A DNA stretch of 64,000 bases from Polaromonas sp. YR568 (lineage in GTDB: Bacteria > Pseudomonadota > Gammaproteobacteria > Burkholderiales > Burkholderiaceae_C), in NCBI RefSeq assembly GCF_900116715.1, contig NZ_FPBM01000003.1, positions 62,001 to 126,000 of the forward strand. Direction: 5' to 3'. Position 1 is the first letter of the stretch. Each line of letters begins with the position of its first letter. The notes under the pieces were generated by a model. That model was given only the letters and a program-made list of their open reading frames with translations. It did not search any database and was not told the origin of the DNA. Positions 8,343 to 17,294 of this stretch are shown in pieces. A program made the translations under genes and the position numbers.

Positions 8343-9209
8343 TCAGGCTTTGCCCGGGTGCTCCTTCACGCGACTCACCAGCTGCGTGGGGTTGACGAAG
8401 CGCAGCGCGATCAGCAGCCACAGCACCGTGATCGCCATGTAAATCATCGCCATCGCGTCCACCGACTGCCCGGCGCGCACGCCGGCGGCAAACACCGCGT
8501 AATAGAGCGCCACCACCAGCGTCTGCGTATCCGGCCCGGCCACCAGAAAGGTCAGCTCGAACATCGCCACCGTACGCACCAGCACCAGCAGGCCCGCCGC
8601 CAGCACACCGGGCGCCAGCAACGGCACCAGGGTGTAGAGAAACATCTGCCGTGTGTTGGCGCCGAAAACGCGCGCGGCCGACTCGATGTTGGTGTCCACC
8701 TGTTCGATGAAAGGCGTCATCACCAGGATCACGAAGGGCAGCGCAGGAATCATGTTGGCGATGATCACGCCCGGCAGCGTGCCGGCCAGGTGCAGCTGGT
8801 ACATCACCGTAGCCAGCGGAATACCGTAGGTAATCGGCGGCACCATCAGCGGCAGCAGAAAGAGCAGCGTGAGCAGCTTCTTGCCGCGAAAGTCTTTGCG
8901 CGCCAGCGTGTAGGCAGCAGGCACGCCAATCAGCAGCGACAAAAACACCACCGAGAACACCACCACCACGGTGACCACCAGCACATGGCCGAGCTGGAAC
9001 TCCTTCCAGGCCGAGACATACCAGCTGAGGGTGTAGGCCTCAGGCAGCCAGGTGCCCAGCCAGCGCGTGGCGACCGAGTTGGTAGCGACGGCGAGGATCA
9101 TCATGCCGACGTTGACCAGGAAGAAGGCGATCAGCCCCCAGACCAGCGCGCGCCAGGCGCGGTCGCGCAGCGGGTCTTTCTCATGCATCTGTGTGTGGGT
9201 CGCGCTCAT
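8343..9209 (-). CDS. ABC transporter permease (PotC-like)
   Basis: A 288-residue inner-membrane permease with about six transmembrane segments and a binding-protein-dependent transport EAA loop (SAARVFGANTRQMFLYTLVPLLAPG, shown as SAARVFGANTRQ then LVPLLAPG). Its start overlaps the end of the upstream permease by 4 nt (ATGA). It is the last gene of a receptor-ATPase-permease-permease set resembling spermidine/putrescine or iron importers. The substrate is not evident; the position downstream of gudD hints at a sugar acid or related organic acid. Confidence 0.88.
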   Translation of the reverse strand: MSATHTQMHEKDPLRDRAWRALVWGLIAFFLVNVGMMILAVATNSVATRWLGTWLPEAYTLSWYVSAWKEFQLGHVLVVTVVVVFSVVFLSLLIGVPAAYTLARKDFRGKKLLTLLFLLPLMVPPITYGIPLATVMYQLHLAGTLPGVIIANMIPALPFVILVMTPFIEQVDTNIESAARVFGANTRQMFLYTLVPLLAPGVLAAGLLVLVRTVAMFELTFLVAGPDTQTLVVALYYAVFAAGVRAGQSVDAMAMIYMAITVLWLLIALRFVNPTQLVSRVKEHPGKA

Positions 9210-10096
9210 CCCTTGCCTCCCGCCACCGGGCCGCGGTAGAAGAAGGACCGCAAACCCAGCGCCGCCACGACGATGGCCAGCTGGACCAGGCCCATGATCA
9301 TGGCGACGGCCGAGGCCAGCGAATAGTCGTATTGCTCAAAGGCCGCCTCATACGCGGCAATCGCGATCACCCGCGTGGTGCCGGCCGGGGAACCCAGCAG
9401 CACGGCCGAAGGAAAGACCGAGAAGGCCTGCACAAAACACAGACAGAAAGCCATGACCAGCCCCGGCGTGAGCAGCGGCAGGTAGATGTGGCGAAAGCGG
9501 TTCCAGCCGTCGGCCCCCAGCGTGGCGGCGGCGCGCGGCAGGGCCGGGTCTATGCCGGTGATGTAGGAGAGGATCAGCAGATACGCAAACGGAAAGCCGG
9601 TGATGATCAGCGAGATCAGCACGCCCCAGTAGTTGTGCGTGAGGCGTATCGAGCCCTCATACAGATGCAGCCAGCGCAGCGACTGCGCCAGCCAGCCCTG
9701 CGGGCCGAAGTAGGTCAGCATGCCTTCGGCAATCAGCACCGTGCCCAGGGTCAGCGGCACCACCAGCAGGGTCGACAGCAAACGCTGGTAAGGGCCCTTG
9801 CTGCGCGTGGCGTAGGCAATGCCGAGCGCGCAGGCGATGTTGATGACAGTGGCCGGCAGCGCCAGCTGCATGGTGTTGCCGATCGTCTTCCAGAGGTCTT
9901 GTGTCTGGAAGAAATGGATGTAGTTCTCAAACACCCCGCCCTGCTGCGGCTGGAAAGACAGCAGCAGACCGTAAGCAAAGGGGTAGACAAAGAACATCAC
10001 CATCAGCGCGGCGGCAGGCGCCACCAGCATGACGGCAGGGTCAAAGGGCGGGCGCCGTGCGGCGCCTTGTGGCGGCGGCAGGGTCATGGCGCTCAT
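9206..10096 (-). CDS. ABC transporter permease (PotB-like)
   Basis: An inner-membrane permease of 296 residues from the preferred ATG at 10096; the frame is open 36 codons further, but that part has no membrane-protein character. About six hydrophobic segments are visible and the EAA-type loop ALPRAAATLGADGWNRF is near residue 190. The start lies 1 nt after the stop of the ATPase gene (TGAAATG), indicating translational coupling. It pairs with the PotC-like permease to form the membrane channel of the importer. Confidence 0.88.
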   Translation of the reverse strand: MSAMTLPPPQGAARRPPFDPAVMLVAPAAALMVMFFVYPFAYGLLLSFQPQQGGVFENYIHFFQTQDLWKTIGNTMQLALPATVINIACALGIAYATRSKGPYQRLLSTLLVVPLTLGTVLIAEGMLTYFGPQGWLAQSLRWLHLYEGSIRLTHNYWGVLISLIITGFPFAYLLILSYITGIDPALPRAAATLGADGWNRFRHIYLPLLTPGLVMAFCLCFVQAFSVFPSAVLLGSPAGTTRVIAIAAYEAAFEQYDYSLASAVAMIMGLVQLAIVVAALGLRSFFYRGPVAGGKG

Positions 10097-10097
10097 T

Positions 10098-11192
10098 TCA
10101 GGCTTCCTCTGCGTAGACCAGCACGCGCTCGGGCGGAGCCGACAGCATGACGTGGTCGCCCGGCGTGACGACGCGTGATGAACGGACGTAAAGCAAGTCA
10201 TCAAATGCCGTCTTCACTTGCAGCAACCATTCGCGGCCACCGTATTCGGCGGTTTCGACCACACCGGCAAAAGCCTGCGGGCCGTCGCCGATGATCAGCT
10301 CGTCGGGCCGTATCGCTGCCATCGCCGGGCCGGCCTGCAGCGTGTGCATGGCGGTGCCGGCCAGGTTTACGCCATCGGGACCTTCCAGTGTGAGGCCTGC
10401 GCCATTGGCCTGGGCCACCCGCACCGGCAGCACATTGCGGTAACCCATAAAGCGCGCAATATCCAGCGTTGCCGGCCGCGCAAAGACTTCCTGCGGCGTG
10501 CCGATCTGCTGCACCACACCCAGCTTCATCACCACAATGCGGTCGGCCATGGCCAGGGCTTCGTCCTGGTCATGCGTCACGTAGACGGTGGAGCAACCCT
10601 GGGCGCGGTGGATGCGGCGTATCTCGGAACGCATTTCAATGCGCAGCTTGGCGTCCAGGTTGGACAAGGGCTCGTCCATCAGGATCAGCGGCGGCTCGAT
10701 CACGATGGCACGCGCAATGGCCACGCGCTGCTGCTGTCCGCCCGAGAGTTGCCCGGGTAGCTTGCCGGCATGTGCCTGCAGCTGCACGGTGTCCAGCGCA
10801 GCGGCAACGCGCTGGTCGATCTCGGACGCGGGCACGCCGCGCATCTTCAGGCCAAAACCCACATTGCGGCTGACCGACAGATGCGGAAAGAGCGCGTAGT
10901 TCTGGAACACCATGCCGAAGCCGCGCTTCTCGGGCGGCAGGGTGTCTATGCGCCGCTCGTCCAGCCAGATGCTGCCGTCCGACAGCGGCATCAGGCCGGC
11001 CATGCAGTTAAGCGCGGTCGACTTGCCGCAACCCGAGGGGCCGAGCAGCGCGATGAATTCGCCGCGCTCTATGGTCAGCGAGAGTTTTTCGAGCGCGTGG
11101 GCGCCGCCGAAGCTGCGGCTCACGCCGTCCAGGCGCAACTGCCTGAACTCGTTTTTCGCCGCGGGCCGTCCCGCGGTGTTGGGCATCACCAT
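10098..11192 (-). CDS. ABC transporter ATP-binding protein (PotA/FbpC-like)
   Basis: A 364-residue nucleotide-binding subunit. Walker [10 protein letters not shown] is near residue 52, followed by Q-loop [11 protein letters not shown], signature [14 protein letters not shown], Walker [13 protein letters not shown] and switch-loop histidine in [10 protein letters not shown]-terminal TOBE-type regulatory domain follows (about 250-364), as in PotA, FbpC and MalK relatives. It sits between the solute receptor and the two permeases in one minus-strand operon. Two close in-frame starts exist (11192 and 11186); the choice changes only two residues. Confidence 0.92.
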   Translation of the reverse strand: MVMPNTAGRPAAKNEFRQLRLDGVSRSFGGAHALEKLSLTIERGEFIALLGPSGCGKSTALNCMAGLMPLSDGSIWLDERRIDTLPPEKRGFGMVFQNYALFPHLSVSRNVGFGLKMRGVPASEIDQRVAAALDTVQLQAHAGKLPGQLSGGQQQRVAIARAIVIEPPLILMDEPLSNLDAKLRIEMRSEIRRIHRAQGCSTVYVTHDQDEALAMADRIVVMKLGVVQQIGTPQEVFARPATLDIARFMGYRNVLPVRVAQANGAGLTLEGPDGVNLAGTAMHTLQAGPAMAAIRPDELIIGDGPQAFAGVVETAEYGGREWLLQVKTAFDDLLYVRSSRVVTPGDHVMLSAPPERVLVYAEEA

Positions 11193-11244
11193 GTCAAAAC
11201 CTTTTACGCCCGCAGCGCGGGCTTGCTTGTTATTTAGAGCGCGC

Positions 11245-12417
11245 TTACTTGGCTTTGCCGGAGCCGATTTCCTGATCCCACTTCTTGAAAGCGGCTACAA
11301 GAGCCTTGTCTTCCAGCGGCTGGGCGTGCGGGTTTTTGGTGATCCAGTCGGCGTACTCAGCGCGGCCGAACTCCTTGATCACGTCCTGGCTTTTCTGCGG
11401 TGCGGCAGTCAACGGCACGTCTTTCACGGCGGGGCCGGGGTAGAAGTAGCCGGCGTCATAGGTCAGCGCCTGCTGCGCGGGTTGCAGCAAAAAGGCCATC
11501 AGCTGCAGCACCACGGCCTGGCGGTTGGCGGGCAGGCCTTTGGGCATGACCATGTAGTGCGCGTCATCGACCCAGGTGAAATTGTTGAAAGCCGCCACCT
11601 TGAACTGCTTGGGCACCACGCCCAATGCGCGCGGGTTGATGTCCCAGCCGGTCATGGTCACGGTCATGTCGCGCGAGCCTTCGCCGAGCTCTTTGAACAC
11701 GGCGCCGGTGCCGGTGGGGTAGTACTCGATGCAGCTGTTGAGCTCTTTCAGGTAGGCCCAGGTTTTGTCCCAACCGGCAATCGGGTCCTTGGGGTTGCTG
11801 TCGCCCAGCATATAGGGCAGGCCCATCAGAAAGGTGCGACCCGGGCCGGAGTTGGCGGGGCGCGCATAGATCAGCTTGTTGGGGTTGGCCTTGCACCAGC
11901 TGAGCAACTCGGCGGGCGTTTTCGGCGGGGTCTTGACTTTGTCTGGGTTGTACTCGAGCAGCGGACCGGCCGGCGTGTAGGTCACCATGACGCCCTGGCC
12001 GCTCGACAGATCCTGCATCTTGCGCGCGGCCGGCAGGTAGTTGTCCATCAGGTTCGGGAACTTCGCCGCATGCGCCGGCAGCAGCGGCTCCCAGAGGCTG
12101 AGTGCGATGCCCGCGGCCAGCGCATCGGTGCCGGTGAGCACCAGGTCGATGTCGGTGCGGCCGGCGGCCTGCATGGCGCGTATCTTCCCAGGCAGCTCGG
12201 GCGACGGCGCCTTGGTGAAGGTGATGCGCGAAACCAGCGTGGGGTTCTTCGCGGCGAAGGACTCCAGCGCTTCCTGCGTGAGCGCCAGGTTGCCGGCCAC
12301 GTCGACGACGTTGAGCGTCACGGGCTGCGCATGCGCCGCCCCCATGAACGCGGCCAGGAATCCCGCGGCGCAGAGGCCCCGAGCCAGACGGGACATCAAA
12401 TGCTCGAACTTGATCAT
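11245..12417 (-). CDS. ABC transporter extracellular solute-binding protein
   Basis: A 390-residue periplasmic receptor with a cleavable signal peptide (LCAAGFLAAFMGAAHA, cleavage near residue 31). The mature part has a type-2 periplasmic-binding fold character with a DIDLVLTGTDALAAG block and a YMLGDSNPKDP region. GGAG upstream of the ATG at 12417 supports the start. It heads the ATPase-permease-permease set and lies about 90 bp after gudD, which suggests a sugar-acid-related substrate; this is inference from position only. An MSRL start at residue 8 is possible. Confidence 0.88.
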   Translation of the reverse strand: MIKFEHLMSRLARGLCAAGFLAAFMGAAHAQPVTLNVVDVAGNLALTQEALESFAAKNPTLVSRITFTKAPSPELPGKIRAMQAAGRTDIDLVLTGTDALAAGIALSLWEPLLPAHAAKFPNLMDNYLPAARKMQDLSSGQGVMVTYTPAGPLLEYNPDKVKTPPKTPAELLSWCKANPNKLIYARPANSGPGRTFLMGLPYMLGDSNPKDPIAGWDKTWAYLKELNSCIEYYPTGTGAVFKELGEGSRDMTVTMTGWDINPRALGVVPKQFKVAAFNNFTWVDDAHYMVMPKGLPANRQAVVLQLMAFLLQPAQQALTYDAGYFYPGPAVKDVPLTAAPQKSQDVIKEFGRAEYADWITKNPHAQPLEDKALVAAFKKWDQEIGSGKAK

Positions 12418-12509
12418 GATCTTGTCTCCTTCATTGTTGGTGTGAAAAGCGAAAAACGGAAAGCAAACGGTGAACTGTCAAACGTGAATCCGGGGCTGCT
12501 GCCAGCTCC

Positions 12510-13790
12510 TTAAAAACGCGGGCTGACGCCGGAAAAATCCGGCTGGTACTTGCGCATCTGCGCGAGGTCGTTGCGGTTGCGGATACCGCAATCGAGGTAT
12601 TGCTGGTGCAAGACGGCCAACCGGGCCGGGTCGAGCGTGACGCCCAGGCCGGGCACCGTCGGCACCTTGACGGTGCCCTGGTCGAACTGGATGCGGCCGC
12701 CCTTGATGACTTCTTCTTCCTGCCACGGGTAGTGCGTGTCGCAGGCATAAGTCAGGTTGGGAATCGCGGCAGCGGCGTGCGTCATCGCCATCAGGCTGAT
12801 GCCCAGATGCGAATTCGAATGCATGGACATGCCCATGCCGAAGACCTCGCACATGCGCGCCAGTGATGCTGTTGCGCGCAGGCCGCCCCAGTAGTGATGG
12901 TCCGACAGCAGAATTTTCACCGCCTTGAGCGACGCATTGCGGCGGAACTCGTCCATGGTGGTGACGACCATGTTGGTGGCCAGTGGGCTGCGGCAGTGCG
13001 CGGCAAGCTGGGCCATGCCTTCCAGGCCCGGTGTCGGGTCTTCGTAGTATTCGAGCAATTCATCCAGCTCGGGCGCGGCGTCTATGCTGGTCTGCAGTGA
13101 CCAGTTGGCGTTCGGGTCCAGCCGCAGCGGATGATCAGGAAAGGCTTTGCGCAAAGCCTTGATGCCGGCGATTTCTTCAGCGGGCGTGAACACGCCGCCC
13201 TTGAGCTTGATGCTTTTGAAGCCGTATTGGCTCACCATGGCCTGGGCCTGTTTGACGAGCTGCTCGGGCGTCACCGCTTCGCCCCAGGCGTCGGGCGCAT
13301 AGGGTTTTTCGGCGTGCTCGGCATATTTGTAGAACAGGTAGGCGCTGTAAGGCACGGCGTCGCGCACCGCGCCGCCCAGCAGATCGCAGATGGGCAGGCC
13401 CAGCACCTGGCCCTGCAAGTCGAGCATCGCCACTTCCAGTGCGCTGATGACTTTTTCGGCGTTTTTGGCGGTGTGGGAGCCGGGCGCGAGTTCAAACTGC
13501 ACGCCGCCGCCCTGCCCCGGCTTGATGCTGGCACGTACGCGCTGCTCCATGGCATTGAGGTCAAAAGGCGAAAGGCCTGTGACCAGCGGGCGTGCCTGCT
13601 CCAACGCCACCAGCATGGGCGCGTCGCCATAGGTTTCGGCAATGCCCAGCCGGCCGTCGGAGGTCTCCAGCTCGATGATGCTGCGCAGGGCCCAGGGCTC
13701 ATGGATGCCGCTGGCATTGAGCAGCGGTGCGTCGCGAAACGCGATGGGCGTGACGCGGGCGTGCGTGATGCGGATGTCGTTGTTTCTCAT
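12510..13790 (-). CDS. gudD: Glucarate dehydratase-type enolase superfamily enzyme
   Basis: A 426-residue protein closely resembling glucarate dehydratase, which dehydrates D-glucarate (often also L-idarate) to 5-keto-4-deoxyglucarate. Conserved features are the KLK catalytic pair (Lys195, Lys197), metal ligands in LRLDPNANW (Asp225, Asn227) and YYEDPT (Glu250), then LLSDHHYWGG (Asp297) and the catalytic-His block HSNSHLGIS (324-332). It starts 2 nt after the Bug gene stops. Glucarate-related galactarate or other aldarate activity is possible, because enolase specificity drifts. No downstream ketodeoxyglucarate dehydratase lies in the window. Confidence 0.85.
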   Translation of the reverse strand: MRNNDIRITHARVTPIAFRDAPLLNASGIHEPWALRSIIELETSDGRLGIAETYGDAPMLVALEQARPLVTGLSPFDLNAMEQRVRASIKPGQGGGVQFELAPGSHTAKNAEKVISALEVAMLDLQGQVLGLPICDLLGGAVRDAVPYSAYLFYKYAEHAEKPYAPDAWGEAVTPEQLVKQAQAMVSQYGFKSIKLKGGVFTPAEEIAGIKALRKAFPDHPLRLDPNANWSLQTSIDAAPELDELLEYYEDPTPGLEGMAQLAAHCRSPLATNMVVTTMDEFRRNASLKAVKILLSDHHYWGGLRATASLARMCEVFGMGMSMHSNSHLGISLMAMTHAAAAIPNLTYACDTHYPWQEEEVIKGGRIQFDQGTVKVPTVPGLGVTLDPARLAVLHQQYLDCGIRNRNDLAQMRKYQPDFSGVSPRF

Positions 13791-13792
13791 TG

Positions 13793-14806
13793 TCAGCTTG
13801 CCGTGGCTCCGGATTTTTTGACCAGTTCGGCCCAGCGGGTGATTTCGGTTTTCATATGGGCGGCCAGCTCACTGGGTGTGCTGGCGATGATTTCCATGCC
13901 GAGCTGGTCGTGCAGCTTGGCGATGACGTCGGGCATCTTCAAAATCTTGGTGATCTCGGCATTGAGGCGCTGCACGATGGGCGCCGGCGTGCCCTTGGGC
14001 GCGTAGACCGCCTGCCAGGAAGACATTTCGAACTTCGCGATGCCCGACTCCATCATGGTCGGCAGCTCAGGCGCAAGCGTGATGCGCTTGGCGGTGGTCA
14101 CAGCCAGCAGCTTGAGCTTGCCGGCCTGCACCAGCGAGACGGCGGCGGTCATCTGGTCGAACATGAAAGGCACCTGCCCGGCCACCACATCCATCATCGC
14201 GGGCGGTGTGCCCTTGTAGGCCACGTGCGTGAGCGGCACGCCGATCAGCTCGGCAAACATTTCGCCGGCCAGGTGGGTGGATGTGCCCGCGCCCGAGGAG
14301 GCGAAGTAGCGCTTGGACGGGTCGCGCTTGAGCAGCGCCACCAGGTCGGCCACCGAATTGAGCCCCAGCGCCGGATTGACGACGAGCACATTGGGCAGCA
14401 TGGCCACCAGCGAGACGGGCTCGAAATCCTTCACCGGGTCATAAGGCAGGTTTTTGTAGAGGCTGGCATTGATGGCGTGCGTGCTGATGGTGCCGCCGAA
14501 CAGCGTGTAGCCGTCGGGCTTGGCTTTGGCCACATAGGTCGCGCCCACGGCGCCGGCCGCGCCGGGCTTGTTGTCGACGACAACCGGCTGGCCCAGCACA
14601 TCCTGCAGTTTTTGCGACAGGGTGCGGCCAATGACGTCAGTGGAGCCGCCGGGTGTGAAGGGCACGATGTAGGCAATGGGCTTGGCGGGCCAGCCCGGCG
14701 TGGCGATGTCGGCCGCCAGCGCGCGCAGCGGTGCAGCGGCAAGCGCCGAGAGGCCCAGGCCGCCAAGGCCGCCCAGCGCTTTGCGGCGCGTGAAATACAT
14801 GCTCAT
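13793..14806 (-). CDS. Bug/TctC-family periplasmic receptor
   Basis: A 337-residue tripartite tricarboxylate transporter receptor. The twin-arginine-like FTRRKALGGLG signal is followed by the family block AYIVPFTPGGSTDVIGR, DNKPGAAGAVGA and GKLKLLAVTT. The frame opens at 14824, but GGAGAC lies inside that extension, 6 nt before the ATG at 14806, so the later start is chosen. No TctA/TctB genes are adjacent; orphan Bug receptors are common in Burkholderiales. It is the first gene behind the LacI-type operator, so it is probably the first gene of the glucarate operon. Confidence 0.9.
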   Translation of the reverse strand: MSMYFTRRKALGGLGGLGLSALAAAPLRALAADIATPGWPAKPIAYIVPFTPGGSTDVIGRTLSQKLQDVLGQPVVVDNKPGAAGAVGATYVAKAKPDGYTLFGGTISTHAINASLYKNLPYDPVKDFEPVSLVAMLPNVLVVNPALGLNSVADLVALLKRDPSKRYFASSGAGTSTHLAGEMFAELIGVPLTHVAYKGTPPAMMDVVAGQVPFMFDQMTAAVSLVQAGKLKLLAVTTAKRITLAPELPTMMESGIAKFEMSSWQAVYAPKGTPAPIVQRLNAEITKILKMPDVIAKLHDQLGMEIIASTPSELAAHMKTEITRWAELVKKSGATAS

Positions 14807-14914
14807 TCTTTTGTCTCCTGGCATTTGCCGTTTGTCCGTTTGGGTTTGTTGTTGCTTGTTGTCGTCTGCCGCGGCCTGCCCGTTGGGCCTGCTGCGGTTT
14901 TTGATCCGGCGCTT

Positions 14915-14943
14915 ATGTTAGCGCTAACAAATGAGAATGTTAA
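14915..14943 (-). promoter_or_regulatory. Predicted promoter with LacI-family operator for the glucarate operon
   Basis: The perfect 14-bp palindrome TGTTAGCGCTAACA lies at 14916-14929. On the minus strand TTAACA (14943-14938) and TAACAT (14920-14915), 17 nt apart, form a plausible -35/-10 pair, so the palindrome covers the -10 box. A near copy lies upstream of the adjacent lacI-type gene, which points to that regulator as the repressor. Confidence 0.75.
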
Positions 14944-14966
14944 TGAGCAAAACCAGGCCCGTCAAG

Positions 14967-16010
14967 TCAGGCGCTGGCTCTTTCGATTATGGAAAACCCG
15001 AGGTCGCGCACCTTGGGGCCCGGGTCCAGGCCCTCGACGCGATCGAGGATAAAACGCGCCGCCTGACGGCCTATGGAGGTGCCGTCTATGCGCACCGTGC
15101 TGAGCGCGGGATGGGTGTGCGCCGCAAACGGCATGTCGCCAAAACCCATGACGGCCACATCCTTGGGAACGGTCATACCCATGGCCTGCATTTCGGTGAT
15201 CACGCCCTGCGCAATCACGTCCGAGCCGCAGAACACCACGTCGGTTTCAGGCTGGTCCGCCCACAGCTGCGCAAAGCCCGAGCGCCCATTGGCCAGCGAC
15301 GAGGGTGCGGGCACCATGCAGGCCGGGATGGCGGGCACGCCCAGCGCGGCAAAACGCTGCTCAAAGCCCGAGCGCCGCAGCATGGCGCGCTGGTCGTCGG
15401 CGGTGATGAGCGCCGGCCGGCGGTAGCCCTTGCGGTAGAGGTAGTCGGCCACTTCGGCGCCGGCTTTCTCCTGTGAAAACCCCACAATCATGTCGATGGG
15501 CGTGGGCGTGATGTCCCAGGTCTCGACGATGGGAATGCCCGAGGCCAGCAGGCGCTTTCGCCCTTCGGGTGAATGCATGATGCCGGTCAGGACAATGCCG
15601 TCGGGCCGCCGGCCCACGATGGCGTCGATGAGTGCGTCTTCGCGCGCGCCGCCATAGCCGCTCTGGCCCAAAATCAGCTGGCAGCCGGCCTCGGCCAATG
15701 CGTCGGTCAGCGCCTGTATGGTTTCCAGAAACACCGGGCCGGCAATGGTGGGCACCAGCGCCGCCACCAGGCGGCTGCGGTTGGAAGCCAGGCCGCCGGC
15801 GATGAGGTTGGGCACGTAGCCGCTGCGTGCAATTGCGCTGCGCACACGCTCCAGCGTTTCGGGCGAGACGGCTGCGGGCGTGTTGAGCGCACGAGATACC
15901 GTGATGGCAGAAACGCCAGCCAGGCTGGCCACATCGCTGAGCGTGATGCCGCCGGTTCCGGGGCGCGGGGCGCGCTTGGCTTTTCGCAGCGTCTCTGAGG
16001 GTGACTTCAT
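14967..16010 (-). CDS. LacI-family transcriptional regulator
   Basis: A 347-residue repressor. The helix-turn-helix is visible as TLSDVASLAGVSAITVSRAL (about residues 23-42), with a hinge around SGYVPNLIAGGLASNRS, followed by a periplasmic-binding-like effector domain ending STVRIDGTSIGRQAARFIL. It lies directly upstream of the Bug-gudD-ABC genes, and palindromic operators flank it on both sides. The likely role is repression of aldarate uptake and catabolism, relieved by a sugar acid, and autoregulation. The effector is inferred, not seen. Confidence 0.92.
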   Translation of the reverse strand: MKSPSETLRKAKRAPRPGTGGITLSDVASLAGVSAITVSRALNTPAAVSPETLERVRSAIARSGYVPNLIAGGLASNRSRLVAALVPTIAGPVFLETIQALTDALAEAGCQLILGQSGYGGAREDALIDAIVGRRPDGIVLTGIMHSPEGRKRLLASGIPIVETWDITPTPIDMIVGFSQEKAGAEVADYLYRKGYRRPALITADDQRAMLRRSGFEQRFAALGVPAIPACMVPAPSSLANGRSGFAQLWADQPETDVVFCGSDVIAQGVITEMQAMGMTVPKDVAVMGFGDMPFAAHTHPALSTVRIDGTSIGRQAARFILDRVEGLDPGPKVRDLGFSIIERASA

Positions 16011-16017
16011 GCTTGAA

Positions 16018-16031
16018 TGTTAACGCTAACT
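16018..16031 (-). promoter_or_regulatory. LacI-type operator upstream of the regulator gene
   Basis: TGTTAACGCTAACT matches the glucarate-operon palindrome at 12 of 14 positions. It lies 8-21 nt before the regulator's ATG, where a bound repressor would block initiation. This suggests autorepression. Confidence 0.7.
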
Positions 16032-16074
16032 TGTGGTTTAAAACACCTGTTCGGTACGCCGTTCAGCACGCTAT

Positions 16075-16455
16075 TCAATCGGCGTTCAGGCCAAACTGCT
16101 GGATGAACGCCTCGCAAAACACGGGCGTTCCGCTCAGCGAGAGCGTCAATGTATGCCGCGGCTTGCCGGCCGGGCCGGCTTCCACGCTGATCTGGCGCGT
16201 GACTTCGTCATAGTGCACGGCCTCGGGCGCCGTTATCTCGCGCAGGCCGTGCAGGTCGTAATCCCAGTCAAAGCCTTCATCGAGCGGACCGCGCCGCCCG
16301 GGGAATTCGGCATGGGCCCACGTCAGCACCTTGGCGATCTCGGCGTGCACGGCCGGCGTCTGCTCCGGCCAGATGGAGGCCATCGCCTCCAGCGTGCCCG
16401 TGCCGTCGGTTCCTTCCGCGTAATCGAAATTGAGGTAGCGCAGGCTCAAGGGCAA
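16075..16455 (-). CDS. Small hypothetical protein with probable TTG start
   Basis: About 126 residues, family not recognised. The coding character begins at (M)PLSLRYLNFDYAEGTDGTG and the protein has no signal or membrane segment. The upstream in-frame extension overlaps the SDR gene and reads as shadow, so a TTG at 16455, 5 nt after the SDR stop, is the best start. It is probably co-transcribed with the SDR gene. The alternative ATG inside (MASIWPEQ) would remove about 25 residues. Confidence 0.6.
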   Translation of the reverse strand: MPLSLRYLNFDYAEGTDGTGTLEAMASIWPEQTPAVHAEIAKVLTWAHAEFPGRRGPLDEGFDWDYDLHGLREITAPEAVHYDEVTRQISVEAGPAGKPRHTLTLSLSGTPVFCEAFIQQFGLNAD

Positions 16456-16460
16456 TGCGC

Positions 16461-17255
16461 TCAGTAGCTGCCCGGATAGGCCCCGCCGTCGGTCAGTACG
16501 TTTTGCCCTGTCATGTAGCCGGCCTGCATGCTGCACAGGAAAGCGCAGATGCCGCCAAACTCCTCGGGCGTGCCGAAGCGCTGCGCCGGAATGTTTTTGC
16601 GGCGCGCGTCCATGATGGCCTCGAGCGGCTGGCCGGTCTTTTGCGCCGCGCCGCTCATGGTGCCGCGCAGGCGGTCGGTGTCAAAGGCGCCGGGCAACAG
16701 GTTGTTGATGGTGACGCCCTGCGCCGCCAGCTTGCTGCGCGCCACGCCGGCCACAAAACCGGTGAGGCCGCTGCGCGCACCGTTGGAGAGGCCAAGGATG
16801 TCGATGGGCGCCTTGACGGCGCTGGAGGTGATGTTGACGATGCGCCCGAAGCCGCGCGCGGCCATGCCGTCGACAGTCGCCTTGATGAGCTCGATCGGGG
16901 TCAGCATGTTGGCGTCCACCGCCTTGATCCAGGCATCGCGGTCCCAGTCGCGGAAGTCGCCGGGCGGCGGGCCACCCGCATTGGTGACCACGATGTCGAA
17001 GTCCTTGCGCACCGCGAACACGGCGGCGCGGCCTTCCACGGTGGTGATGTCTGCCGCGATGAACTGCACGTTGGTGCCGGCAGGGAGGGCGCTGTCGGCC
17101 TCCAGTCTGGCGGCTGCGGCCTTCAGGGCTTCAGCGCCGCGCGCCACGATCAGCACATGAACGCCTTCGCGCACCAGCGCCTGCGCGCAACCCAGTCCCA
17201 GACCCTTGCTGGCGCCGCACACCAGCGCCCATTTGCCTGCAATACCCAAATCCAT
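16461..17255 (-). CDS. Short-chain dehydrogenase/reductase
   Basis: A 264-residue SDR. The N-terminal nucleotide-binding motif CGASKGLGLG is near residue 14, NAGGPPP replaces the NNAG block, and the C-terminal region ends with GQNVLTDGGAYPGSY. The usual catalytic Tyr-x-x-x-Lys is replaced by a region reading LSNGARSGLTGFVAGVA after SSAVKAP, so the canonical Tyr/Lys pair is not obvious. That atypical site is common in the 3-oxoacyl-ACP-reductase-like group annotated near aldarate and aromatic genes. The substrate is unknown. It is divergent from the SH3 gene with only about 40 bp between starts. Confidence 0.85.
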   Translation of the reverse strand: MDLGIAGKWALVCGASKGLGLGCAQALVREGVHVLIVARGAEALKAAAARLEADSALPAGTNVQFIAADITTVEGRAAVFAVRKDFDIVVTNAGGPPPGDFRDWDRDAWIKAVDANMLTPIELIKATVDGMAARGFGRIVNITSSAVKAPIDILGLSNGARSGLTGFVAGVARSKLAAQGVTINNLLPGAFDTDRLRGTMSGAAQKTGQPLEAIMDARRKNIPAQRFGTPEEFGGICAFLCSMQAGYMTGQNVLTDGGAYPGSY

Positions 17256-17294
17256 AATAATTCCTTGATGACAACCACGGGAGGAGAGCGGCTC

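Noticed and set aside
10912-12513. A 533-codon plus-strand open frame across the ABC receptor and ATPase genes
   Set aside because: It lies opposite two clear genes with motifs, and its own sequence is Gly/His/Arg-rich as expected from antisense of high-GC DNA.
13790-15052. A 420-codon plus-strand open frame over the Bug gene and operator region
   Set aside because: It is the antisense shadow of the Bug receptor and has no recognisable domain.
16455-17294. Upstream extension of the SH3-protein frame
   Set aside because: It is antisense to the SDR gene; the ribosome binding site and signal peptide define the start at 17295.
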